Shown: in pieces, positions 23,401-37,151 of the stretch | Numbering within the stretch: position 1 is the first letter of the stretch | Layout: each line of letters begins with the position of its first letter | DNA from: Chamaelirium japonicum | Taxonomy: Eukaryota; Streptophyta; Magnoliopsida; Liliales; Melanthiaceae | Assembly (NCBI GenBank): GCA_947650365.1 | Contig: OX393549.1 | Location: 80,828,915-80,892,914, forward strand | Reading direction: 5' to 3' | DNA length: 64,000 bases | Notes under the pieces: generated by a model | What the model was told of the DNA's origin: nothing | Seen by the model: only the letters and a program-made list of their open reading frames with translations | The model's database searches: none | Made by a program: the position numbers and the translations under genes

Positions 23401-26400
23401 ATCTTTACGGAAAGAGCTTGACAACTACGAGGGAGACTGAAGGAAGCACAAGGGATGCTGCACCAAGTATCAAGATTCTAGAAAGCTGCAACAATTACTA
23501 GAATTGTTTTACAAAGATTTGGGCAAATCGAAGGGGTGGTTTAAGCATCCATTTAAGTGGATAGATATGAAAAGTGTCATCAAAAAGTTGAATGCTTCAT
23601 ATTTGAAAAGGCCCTTACCAAACCATGCTTTCATCAAAAGTTCCATTATGCCATGGAGAAGGAATTTATTTTTTATATTTTGATGAGAAGGGGAAATGCA
23701 TGATAGAGCACTATCTTTAAGTAAAGACTAAAGAGCTTCAATGTTTATGAAGAAGATTGAAGGAAGCGAAAGGTACGTTACAATATTCACTGAAGAGGAG
23801 TTTGAGTCTTTGAGAAAGCAAAATGGTCGATATTGCATCTTTCCTAGGGTTTACAAAGATATGGACAAATCGAACGGGTTATTTAAGAATTCATTTAAGA
23901 CAAATAAAGAAAAGAGAGTGACAGAGAATGGCAGAGAGAGAACTATCTAAGAGGGAAAAGTTCTCTCCAATTTTACCCAAGGTTTATGTGATAAACTTAC
24001 CAAGATCTAGCTTGGGAAATAGCTTAACCCCTCCCCTCTCCTCTTCGGAGAGGATTTCCTCAAAAAAAATATATAAACTTACAAAGATCTCCATTTCTCT
24101 TCCTTCTCCCCCTTATCTGATGCAGGAGTAAAAAAGACCTAAATGGGCTACTACGATCCGTCACCATTGGTTCATTATTTTAGCCCAACTTTCATCTTGA
24201 GAATTCTAGTTCAAGTCCAATGGTGTTACGGACGCTTTTTATGTGTTTTTGTCTCTTGGAAGGGTTTTTTAAGTTCGAGGGCTTAGAAGAGTTATAATTA
24301 AAATAATCAGCTAGACTTTTATGCAAGTATGAAGGAAATATAGGGAATAAGGTCACTTGCCCACCCCATAGCTATCAAAATCTATTAGACCATATTATAA
24401 TTAAATTCGAAATGAGGATGGATTCTTCTCACCGTGGGAAAAAAGTTCAGGTCCTCTCACTCTTGGAGTCCACCTGTGGAAGAGAGAAGATATATGATTC
24501 TCTCATGGGAGGGAGAGAGATTTCTCCCTCCCATGGAGGGCTTCTAGAAGGAAGAGAGGCACCGTGTGTCAAGACTTGTCTACTTTTAAACTAGGCAGCC
24601 AAGTTTAAACAGTGGAGAGCGCAACATTTTCAAGACTAGGCAACCATGTCCCCGGCCTGTTGGCCAACTTCGCAGTTGCAGGTGTAGGTACCCAAAACAT
24701 CCACCCCCTCACTCGGTAGCCTACATATAAGAAATCTATAGGGAGACTTCACCTCAAAACCAAACCATGATTGGGTAGAGGTTAGAACCTCTTCCTATCC
24801 ACCAAAAGAATAGCTAAAACAAAGCTAAGCAACGTCCCCAGACAGTCTGTTCGAAGGAATGACACGTAACACATCCTAAACAGAAAGACATAGGTAAAAT
24901 AGCAATGGGTGAACTCCTTCTCGACAGAACCCATCTACCCCTTCGAAGAAGGCGGCAAGCTAGAGCCTTTCATCCTACGCAAAAAAGCCATTCAAAAGAT
25001 ACTAAGCAATCATCATACTTGCAACTGACATACCAGTGCAAGATGTCCAAAAGAACGAAAGGCTACCCTTCCTCCACCTCACGAAAAAAGATTAACCTCA
25101 CAGAAACGAGCAGACCAGCTCACACCGACCAGAGTACAAGAGACAGTTGTCTCTATGCAATTGGCAGAGAACACACCACCTCATGTGGGGTAACAGGTGT
25201 CACAGCTAGATTGGAAGGTCTCCACCGCCACATGTGGGAAAGCAGGTCACTCAACAAAAAAACAGACATTCAACTCCCTCAGGTATTTACTATAAAAGGG
25301 AGAGGGATAACACAGAAGAAGGGGCTGATAAAACCTTATAAACTTGTACAAGTACTTATCATAGATATTGCAAATAAAAAAAGAATACTTTCAACTAGTG
25401 TTAAGTCTCTTCCTTTCCCTCCCTCTACATCTTTCTCTAACTTCTCCTAAAACACCTCGACGAAGGACTTGGGGGCATCCATTCTAGGAGCCTCAATCAT
25501 TTCCACAGTTCGGCTGAAAGCGAAGCAATACATCTTCAACACTTGCAAACTTGTACAAGTACTTATCACAGATATTGCAAATAAAAAGAGAACACTTCCG
25601 ATTATTGTTGAGTCTCTTCCTTTCACTCTCTACCTCTCCCTCTGACTTCTCCTAAAACACCTCAGCGAAGGACTTGGGGGCATCCATTCTAGGAGCCTCA
25701 AACCTTTCCACAATTCGACTGAAAGCGAAGCAATACATCTTCAACACCATCCCCAGGCATCAGCGACCAGCATCTATCACCGGAAGGAGAAAAAAAGATA
25801 ATGAGCCTTTCCTCGAGAACCTCCACTACAATGATCTTGTGGGTAGGGGTTTGCTCAAAAAAACCGTACCCACAGCAAGGACTGTGCATCTCACATAACA
25901 TCCAGTCTGCTAAAAGTAGAATAGCAATCTAGTTCGGATGTTAATGAAATTTGTTTTTATCTTCTTTTCAAAAAGGAAGTCCATTAGTATATAGTATACC
26001 TACTTCTCGACTCCTTTTCTTTCACTTCTTGAAACCGAATGTACACTGCTAATAAAGTATATTGAAGGGTTTTTTCTTGGTTCAAAAAAAAAAAAAAGGA
26101 GTAGATAGGGATCCGCCAAAATGGAGATGGGTAGAAAGACAGGGGAAAAAGTGACATATAACGCAGGTCGAAGAACGGAAACAGGGAGGATAAGTCTATA
26201 GGAGATTATGTATTTGACAGAGGCAATAGACATAGGTTCAATGGGTAAGCATCCTTTCTTCAAAACATTTAATGCATGATCGTGACAAAGGCATATGGTC
26301 AGTCTACATATAAATAAAAAAATAAACACTTTAAAAACAAACTAGAGAGCTTTCTCAATGATTATACAAAAAAAATTGGTTCTGATATTATTGATTTTCT

Positions 26401-29400
26401 CAAACCAAATCATATGTAGCATGAATATGGTGTGGTCTACACTAATCAAAACACAATGTTGAGGAAAAGGAAGAGAGGTTACATGTTTGAAGTTTGCACA
26501 TAAGTTAAAATAAAGGTTAGCCAATAGCACAACAATAGGAAGAGTCAGTAGAGCACACCTTCGTGTCCTGGAGGCAGGTCCAAGGAAGGATTTGAATCAA
26601 TAGGCTTACTGGTACCTGCCAAAATCTGCAACAAAAGTCATGTTATGATAAATATGAAAAAGTATGATCGATAATTAAATTCATAATATATGATTGACTT
26701 GTTGAAGGCGATAATTAATTAATTACCAAGTTAAAACATTGTTCTCCAAGACAAAGTGACAAGTCAATCATTGTAGTGCTAACCATCATATTCCAAGCAT
26801 AAAACACAGTGTAACTCATTTAAGTTAGTGATGTAGACAGCACATGATTTACTGATGCACTTTTCACAGCCCAATCATAATGTTTTAACAAATAAACTAA
26901 GAATGAACTACTAAAACAATTGCTAGTGACATGGTATGCAAGACACAGGCTCATGAGCATAATTACCTTTTAGAAGCCATAATATTTTACATGTCTAAAT
27001 GTTGAGAAAAAAAGATATGAGGTACCTTGCAAAGATGACAATACCAATGTGACAGTGTGTTTAAAATTGAAAGAATCAAGCCACAAAAAATTCACTAAAA
27101 GAAGCTTAGAATAAGAACTTAAAAGAGAATTGATCAAATGAAGTTATATTGGCATGATAAACAACTGAAGTAAAAGGAATTGAATTCCCTGGAAGTATCA
27201 GAAAAAAATAAGAATAGAGAGATCAAGGAAAATTAGACAGAAGTCAACCGAGAGATTCAAAAATGCTTACACAAAGAGTGGATGTACCACTAGTTATGCT
27301 AATACATTGTCCTTTTATGTTGATCCCCTTGCAAAGGTAAGCCTATAGAGCCTCTTTACATTTTCATGTATACATAATTTGTACATGATTTTCCATGCTC
27401 TCATCTCTATCCTTCGCTGGTTCTCTAGATGGCAAGATTGTCTATAAAACTATAACTCTATCTCTACCCCTGGGGACTGTTCTTCATCTGTCTCATTATC
27501 TTCCAAGTTCCAATGCAATGATATACAAATCATTGGTCCTTCCTGTTCACTCATATCATTTTCTTTGCGACTTACCAAACTAGTAAGCATTAAATAATAA
27601 AGAGAGAGCTTGAGAGAAACTCTGGTAAAAACTTGCCGCAAGTATTTTCATGCTTATCATGAATCCACATTATGGGTAATTTTCTATGTATAATAGTTGC
27701 AGCAAATATCATAAGATGCTTTCCAAAGCTACTACTACTAATAGATTGTCTAGTACCAACCACCCTCTCTTGCTCGCCAACTTAGCTACTCCCCTTCCCT
27801 ACTCTATTAACAATATTCATACGAATCGGACAGGCTTGTCGTGGGTCGACACGAAAAGAGCAAAGCCCCGGTTGTGCTGCAACATTCGCCTAACTACATA
27901 GCTTCACCATCGACATTTGAGCGAGCAAAGTCGGTCCGGGACACCGTCAGCATTGTCGGCCCTGAGCCGTCACCTTCAACACCACCAGCACCAGAGCCCG
28001 ACATCGGAGAGAAGGATGCCGGTGAGATTGAGAGTTGGGAGTCAGAGATCGCGAGCAATCAATGGAGGAGCTAATTTGAGGGTAACTGTGCAGTGGGAGC
28101 ATAATTATAAGGGTTAGAAGCGAAGTGTAGTTTTTCTACCATTCAATTCTTTTGATCGGATAGAACAAATAAAAACCATTTTCGGAGTTACTGTAGGTTC
28201 TATATAGAATAGATATGGAAAAACTTCTTCCAAGAAAAAAATCTGTCCAAACCAGAGAATATTGAGATAGTAGATAATCGTATGTTGAATTACAGGTGAA
28301 ATGTATGCATCTTGGTTTCCTACCAGACATCACACCAGTCAATTCTAAATAATCCTGAATGTTATAATTCAAATCAAGATTTTCTTTCCACTTATAACAG
28401 CTATCGCAGTGAAGCCACCTTATAAAGACTTTAGTCCCCCTTCAATTGAGCTTCAGTCAGCTCAGACAAGACCAGATTAGATCCAAGATAATTAGAACCC
28501 TTACTAAGAAATCAAAGTTATAACCACCATTTCAAAATTACGGTGGGACAGAAATCAAAAAACATATAACCATCCACTTTTGCAAAGAATGGTGCATCCT
28601 GCTATCCTTTTGTCTTTCATAGAAAAACTCCTACATCTCTTCTAATTTCATCAATACTCCAATAAGCAAACCACATTAAATTCCCTTTTACAAACCATTT
28701 ATTCCATTCTTCGTAAACATTATTCTACTCTTAAAGGAACCCTAAAATATTGGAAACATTTGGGACATATGGTGATGGAATCCAACCAAAGCATTCATCA
28801 AAATTGAAAAACTCTATAGGAACCAAGAACTATCCACACTGACACAAAACAGAATCAACCACCTAGTGAAGCAGAAGTACAATGACATGGCCACTAAACT
28901 ACCAGTTTCCAATGATCGTTCCAATTAAATAACCATCCAAAATTTCTCAAAGAAGTACCATCAGCATCTATTGGTTTCATCTTTAGCATAAAACTTTTTC
29001 TACAAGCTTAATGTCATTTAATTACATGACAGATCAGATGCTCCAAGTGAGCATTCTCAAGACATTCTATTAAAAGTTAAAACAACCACATATGATGGCT
29101 AAACGTAAAAACAATACAACATTTCATCAGCATTCTAAAGGTCCAACAGAATTATGAAACCAAAAATGACTTACTTTCACATAAGATATGGAACCAACAA
29201 TTTCCCAAGAGCAGTGACTCAGTGAGACCAATGTTTCCAATGATTTCAACTGTCAAAACCTTTATAGCCTAAAGAACTTGCCAATACGGCACCATCCACG
29301 TCATACACTTCTATCCATGATACGAATGTTTACCTTTGGACATTCCCAAATTAAAGCACCCTAATTTCATTAAGCATTCAGGCAAGCAAGAACATTCGCT

Positions 29401-32400
29401 TCCAGTGATTGTGTCTATCAAATCTCATGATAGTACCTCTAAATAAAGCACTATATACCCGTTCCATCTCTCTGTTCTTACAATGGCCCATAAATACAGG
29501 AGCAAACAGATCAGAATATAAAGCAAAACATCATATATAGAACGGAAACATTTGATTGTTATCTTACCGTGTTAGAATCTATATCTCAAACAACAAATCT
29601 GAGTGTCTATCAAAATCCATGAAAATACCTTTATATACCCTCTTCATCTCACTGTTCTTAAAAGGGCCCATAGATCCAGGAGCAAACAGATTATAGTCTA
29701 AATCAAAGTATTAGATATAGAATGGAAAAATTAGATTGATACCTTACCGTGTTAGATTCCATTTCAAACAACCACCATTAGTTAGAAACAAGTTCAAGTA
29801 AATATAAGTCCTTACAGTATGAAATTTGGATCTTGTCGACTCTGGATTTGAGAATTAACTCAATATGTTATATGTCATATGATATTTATACATTTCAATG
29901 AAGAGAACCAAAAAAATAAAAGATCTAGAACCATAAATATATTTGCTTTCAAAGTGGATTTGGATCTAGGTAAAATTTAAATAATAGTTTTAGATATCTA
30001 ATTCAAATCATGTAATCGGGTACAAAACCAGACTCGACCATTCAATACGTTATTGGATTTGGATTCCGATTTCAATTCATGTAGTATCAGGCCTAAATCC
30101 AATTCTTGTCACCCTAAATGGATAGTGTATGCTTAACTGAAGTAGGATGTAGAGTAACAAAATAAAATATACTAAAGTAAAGTACATTTTCCATCAATTC
30201 TTCGCCATATGCAGTTGCATGTACTATCATGTTCGACAAGTCAGGAAAAAAGGGGACAGGTTGGCATGTATCCCCAAACTTTAGACGCTTGGGACATGGT
30301 GTCCGACTTGGAAAGTACTTACTCTAAGACCAAAAGTCAGAAATAAATCCCACAGAGAATCGGACAGTTCGCATTCATTGAAGCTGCGTAGAGTGGAGAT
30401 ATATTACTTAGTGCCTTAAATCTTTGTTTTAGATAGAGACAAGTCAAAATTTTAGGAGATTTCAATGAATTACATGGGAATAAACAATGTAGATTTACTG
30501 TACGCAATGAATACTAAACTTATAATGCTTTTACTATAGGTAAATATCAAGTACCATATATGAACCATACTGATGTATTGATACCACAGGTCGTTGCATA
30601 ATTGTCCACTTGCTCAAAATATGAAGATAACTTTTATTAATAAGCATATTCACACAATCAGAACTCAATCGAAAAAAGAAACAAACAAACAAAGAGATTT
30701 AGTAAAATGTCGATCATGCATGCCTAAATGTCCTATTTCTACGCAGTGGAATAATTTCTGTATGTTCACAAAATGTGATAAATATAACAAGCATGTGCTT
30801 TTAAAAATTTCAAAAACAAGTGCATACAAAATCAAAGAGAGAACACTAACAATTGATGGTATTCACTAACACAATATTAGACAAAGCAATACACAAGTCC
30901 AAAGACAAAAGTTCAAGAACTACTGTAAAGTGTGCTTACCGTTTCCGAATCTATCTCATCAACGCAACAATCCTGATTGTGAAGGGAAGATTTCCCGTCA
31001 TTAACCTTTCCTCGCGTATCTACTGTAACGACAACTGGAATTTCATTGTTCTCCTCAACTAACTTCCCATTACCATTTTGCTGGGTAAATGTAACTGGAG
31101 ATGGACACGATATTCTGTTGTCTTTCAAAATCCTTATGTTGCCTTTTGTTCTGCGTGGGGGTATAGACTTGGCTACAACATCATCTGGTGTATCAAGACC
31201 TGCAACCTTGACATAACCGGGAACAAATGGGCCTGTTACTTTGGCAGCATTTGTACCATTGTCCTTTGCTACTCTATTACTGGATGAAATTGCTGAACTA
31301 CTTCTAACTTTCAATATATGTGCAGAATCTTGAAGCCATTTAACTACTTTTATCCTCAACCCAGGGGAAAAGGATGTGGTTTCACCCTGGCACAGAAAAT
31401 ATCTATAGTTAAAACCGACATATTGACACGTAAAAAGTAACAAGTAAATATCAAAATTACCAGAAGAGCTGCTTCTAAGGAATTAGATGAAATCCCTATC
31501 TCTGAAGCAACGTCGTCAACATTGATTTTCCCCCGATCAATTAACTGCACAGCTTACAGATATAGAGGTTAAAAATAAATTCATTGAATACTGGAAAGCA
31601 ACGGAATTATCAGACTAGTAAAGATTTCTAGCAAAAAAAGGTATATCCCCCTAAGTAGTACCTTTCTGAGAATTAGAGCAAGATCAGGGCAATTTGAAAT
31701 ATTGTTCGCACTCCCAACAACTCCATCACTGTCCATGTTATTGGCTAACTGTGCTTCATTTTCAAGACTAAGCCTGACAGCGAAAGTACCTTGTTCAGAA
31801 GTACTCTTCTTTTTAACCATTTTCTCAGAACTTGTAATTTTGTCTTTCACCATGCTTTTTTCCGTATTACTACGACTGAGTCTTAATTTATGTAGCCTGT
31901 TTGTTGATGGAACCACAGGTGGAAGCTTGGACACTGAAGAATTATCAGAAACATTCAGTCCAAAGTTTTCAAAGCATTTGTCACTGAAAATATTTGGAGA
32001 AGTGGAGTGTTTTGAGCAAAAGGTTCGTAATTCAACCTACAAAATAAAAAGGCAATCAAATAAGGTTGTGTGCCATAAAATCAGATACAGGCAGAAAAAC
32101 TAAATGGTGAGGAGGAAAATAATGATCACATTATCACATCCGAACTTTCCCCAGATTTCCATTTGATGTTTTGATTCCCTTGCACAAAGAGGATGGAAAG
32201 ACGTTCTGCATGTTCCTGAAACAATACCAACAGCCAATTAAATTATGAAAAAAGAGGAAAACTAAAACCAAGTAAACAAATCTAAGGACATAGTCCACAT
32301 CTCGACAGGAAATCAAACCAGGTCTAGACCAGAACCATGGAATATTCAGAACAGAGATCAAATAATTGCATAATAGTGTAATACTACCACTTTAGCATCA

Positions 32401-34059
32401 AAATAAAGCTTGTTTACCTAAGGCAGACAAATATAAGAGCAAATAAGGTCAGACTCTAAAATGAAAACGAGAAAGGATGGATAATACCCATGTCAGAGAA
32501 GCACTAATGAAAGAGAAATATTTTATCCAATTAATTGCTTTATATGATGGATAATGTATATTATCAAGAAGTACCATGGTGTTTGTTATTTGCATATGGT
32601 ATAGTTAATGGATGCGAAGAGAATAAGTTTGAATGCTAAATTGAAGTTATGGAGGAAAGTTTTCGAAGATAAGGGTTAATCACTAAAAATAAAGAGGGAT
32701 CTGTGGTATGCAAGGATGTTGAGGTGGATGTGCAACAAAAATAGGAGGGATTGTGTAACTGTGTGTATTAAAGTGTAGGAGTCAATGGAGAAAAGATTAA
32801 GATAATACGGTTAATGAACAATTGAGAGTAGAGGCTGCCTCGGCAAGAAAGGGTCTTTGATTATTCTGCAGGGGTCAAGAAAGAGCAGGGAAAGACCTAA
32901 AATAAAATTTCATGGTAGCATGTTAAAAAAGATGTGGAAAAGTTTGACAGCAAACATACCCTTAACAAGAATGATCAGCGAAATATTTGTAACGCTGACC
33001 CATATAAATGGGGCAAAGCTTGATGGATTTGGTTATGTACGCTATGTATATTTTGAAGTTTAATGGGATCATTAGTTTCTACGATTAAGTTTATGGAGAA
33101 TTATGTAGGGTCACTAGGGTGCAATGATATCCTACCTATGAAACACGGACACTTCGTAGAGGGCCCCGTGTCCGTGTCGAACACGGACACGGCTCGGACA
33201 CGGCCTGGACACGTGTCGGACACGGCTCCGAAGTGTCCTGGTTTTTTTTTGTCCAGGACACGGCCGGACACGGCTGGGACACGGCAGTGACATTGTTTGC
33301 ATGGGATCAAGGATGAGTTGGATGATTTGTTTGGGGCTTGGTGTAATGGACGATTGTGATTAAGATCTGGCTTTAACTTATATCCTCTATAACATCATAG
33401 GATATAATTAATAGGGTTTTTCTTACAAATATTAACATAATCTTTTAGCAATAATTCTAGAACTTTGTGGATTTTGTGAACTTTATTGGATAGTTGTCAT
33501 TACCCCTATGACCTCTAGTGAGTATCCCATAGTGCCAAACCCGACCCCATAGTAAATAAACTTCGTTTTTCCCTCTTCAATACAATTTTGATTAGACTGA
33601 ATCGTTGAAATTACCAAAAGAAAAAATTTAGTAGTTGTCAAATTGGGTATTGTGCTACCATTGAAATTTCTTAAACATAACCATAAAGTAATTTCCCATC
33701 TAGTTGGAGCATGTTTTATGAATTATTCTTCGAAATTAAGCATCTCTATGTAGTATTCATGTATTATATATTATTTATATAAAATAATAAATATTAATTG
33801 CCGTGTCCTAGCCGTGTCGTGTCCTTCATTTTTGAAGAAATGTCGTGTCGCCGTGTCCGTGTCGTGTCGTGTCGTCGTACCCGTGTCTGTGCTTCATAGT
33901 ATCCTACTCTTGCAAGTTTAATACCATAAAGGGAGGGGTTTCAAACCATAAGCGTAGTTGCCCTATTTATGAAAAAGAGATAATCCATTGTTGTGATTAG
34001 GCAGCTTATGTAGCCAACCGATAGATAGTGTGTTATTAACCGAGTCTCGGGGTTAAACA

Positions 34060-34095
<36 letters not shown>

Positions 34096-37000
34096 CCACA
34101 TTTCACACATCAGTTAAAACTTAAAAGAAAGGTTCGGTATAGAAGTACGATTTCTTTTCTTTGTGTCATGAGCACTTCGTATATGGCAATCGTATGGGCA
34201 TATTCCACCCAGAAACATACACAGATGAACTAGAGCATTGACCATTGCACCATAAGTTTGGATTTCAAGCCAAATAATACAGAACAAAAGGCTTCTTCTC
34301 AGTTTTCACTACCTCCACTTCAGTCACATTAGGGTCCCCATTTCTTTTCAGTCTTCAAGCTATATGGGGCCTCCTAACCATGTCATTAATGGCCTATGAC
34401 AAACATCTGAACCAACTCAAGTGGCTTTCTCTTACTTAGTCCTCTTTCAGTGACCTCCTAACCTTCCTATTGTGTAACGCTCCCTAACTCTTGCCTACCT
34501 AGTTTCACCGCGCACACACCATAGATCCCATCCATTCCTAAATCTATCGTCATAAAGGTGACCTACAACCACCTCTACATCCTCAAGAATGATAAGAGAA
34601 AATAATGTAATGACCCTCTTCACCGCTCTAATTTAGAGAACAAATCTAGCGTGATAACTGTTTTAAGAATTGTTCTTTTTAAGCCTCAAGGTCCTCAACG
34701 ATATTTAACGTCCACAATTAATGCCAGAGGTACGTATCAACTTTCTATTGTCTGCTTTACTCTAATAAGGTATCCTTGTTTATCATTCATTCTTTTGTAG
34801 TGTAGATAGAAGGTAGCAAGAATGATTTGCTTGAAATATCTAGTGTCTCAACCTAATCAAATTCTCATTTCCAAACATAATTAAAGTTGTAAACCTCATG
34901 TCATGTTTTACTCCGACTCATGGAACAAAAAATCGATATATTTCGCGAAAAATCGCGAAATATATCGGAAAAATGAAACCCCGATACGAAATATCACCTG
35001 CAATCTCGAGCATAATTCAAAATGTCAAAATATCGAGCAATTTCGCGAAATATCGCGATATTTCCACGAAATATTTCCATCACCACGAAATATCGCGATA
35101 TTTCCACGAAATATTTCAATCTCCACGAAATATCGCGATATTTTATCGAAATTTCGCGAAAATTTTGAAAAATTTCGCGAAATTTATCCGAAATTCTGTG
35201 ACTGACTGGTTATAAAAGGGGACTGGGGGGCCTGGTTCTCAGCAGCTTATTTACATATAATAACATTTAAGTAAATGTCGTTTTACTTAATTTTTATTTT
35301 CTCCATTTACTTTAAGTTATTATATGTAAATAAGCAAATACCCCCCCCATTTGATTTCAATAAAAATATCAAAAAAATCAAAAAACAAAGGAATCAAAAA
35401 GTAAACTTTCAATTTTAGTAGGAGAAAACAGTTTTTATGGATTTTTATAAAATCTACATGGTGAGAAAAGTGATTAAATCAACTCCTTTTTAGCTCAAAA
35501 AATTCCACAAGATGTAGAAGTACGAGTACATCTAGAAAACCATGGTCCGTCTTAGGAAATTTTGAATGTATAAAAACTTTTCTATATAAAAACTCGTTTT
35601 TTCAGACTTAATAAAAAAACAGTGTTTCACATTTCAGCATAATTTTTACACAATTTCAAATTTGCATAACTTTCTTGTTTTAAGTCCGCTTTCAAAATCG
35701 TTTGAAACATTATTTTAACAATCAACTAATCTTTATTTCAAAAATATTTTTATCCAAAAAAAGGATTAAAAAATATTTGAAAAATATATATCAAAACCGA
35801 ACTAAATAAGATTGCACAACACTCACAGACTTAATACATTGAATACATATTATGTGAAGCTCTACACCCCTTGATAGGGTACACATATTATGTGAGTGTT
35901 CCAAAGTGTGTATCTATACTTGGTTTATGACTATCCGGAGTTTCATTAAAAAATTCCATCAAAAAATCAATATTTCCACCATTTCTACAAAATTGCAATA
36001 TTTCCACACTGTCGAAATATTTCCACGAAATATTTCCATATCCAGAAGGTCGAAATTTCCACCGAAATGGAGATTTCGAACCTTGCTCCGACTAATTTCC
36101 ATATATATATTTTTAGAACTAGAGGTGGCAATTTTTGACCCAAATCAACATGCTCCACGTCAGGATTGGATGATGCAGATTTTAGCTCGAGTCGGACATC
36201 TTGTTGGGTTCTATTGAGTCTCGTATTACATGATATACAGTTTTGTTCTTTATTGAGGTCACAATTCGAGCTCTTATGGGTTTGTTTGTATATTACATAT
36301 TTACATCACCACCATCCGAATCATATCCCATCAAGATGGGGTCGACTATACGGAAGATTGACATAAATTTTTTTATCGGTTGCTAACCTGACGTCAACCC
36401 TATAGGCTATAGGTAGAGAGAGGTATGCCTCCAAATGGCCGGTGGGGAGACCTAGGTTGTTACTTACATAGTTTGAGTATCGCAGCGCACATTATGCATG
36501 ATACCCAAGTGTTCCATTATTTACTGAGTTCAACAATTATATTGAAATGGAACCAAGGTTCAAAATCGTGATATCGGTCACGGTACTCGTCGGCCCAGTT
36601 CTGATATTGGTCGGTACCAACCGGTACGGACCGATATCGATTTTTGTTTTTTTAATTTACAAAAATCAAACAAAAATAAGGAGGAAATCTGAAAAAAAAA
36701 ATTATTATAAACAAATATAGGGCTATAAATTGTAGCTCTTAGGTTTTTAAGCTCTTTACTAAATGGATTTAAGGGCTAAACTTTATACTTCATAGTTTTA
36801 AACTAAATTTAGATTTAACTGAAGTTGAACAATATGATATGTAATGTGTATGATATATGCAATCAAAGTCGGCCCCTAGTCGGACAAGGATTAGTCGGGA
36901 CTAATTCGGGACTAGTCGGCCAAAACTTATTCTAACCCCTCCCCAAACATATATGATATATAAACAGTGTTCAAAAACCCAGAACTCGAACTCGACTTGA

Positions 37001-37113
37001 AAGTCTACCGGGTCGAGTTTCTCGAATACTAGACTCGAGCGACTCGGATATATATATATATATATATATATTGTGTGTGTATTTTCAAATCTCAAAATAG
37101 TAAATAGCCAGAG

Positions 37114-37151
<38 letters not shown>

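Larger units (their letters stand above)
21868..26558 (-). other. PHD gene intron 6 (about 4.7 kb)
   Basis: The intron contains a three-copy 319-bp tandem repeat (22951-23900) and an LTR-retrotransposon fragment with a tandemly duplicated portion (about 24600-25900). The ends are AT-rich and unremarkable. No independent gene is seen; the 181-aa plus-strand open frame at 24905-25450 lies inside the LTR fragment. Confidence 0.75.

Noticed and set aside
22951..23900. CRISPR-like array
   Set aside because: The repeat is a 319-bp tandem duplication without short repeats and unique spacers, and this is a plant nuclear sequence.
24905..25450. Plus-strand 181-aa open frame
   Set aside because: It spans the promoter/leader part of an LTR fragment and includes a TATA box; no domain or homologous motif is recognisable.
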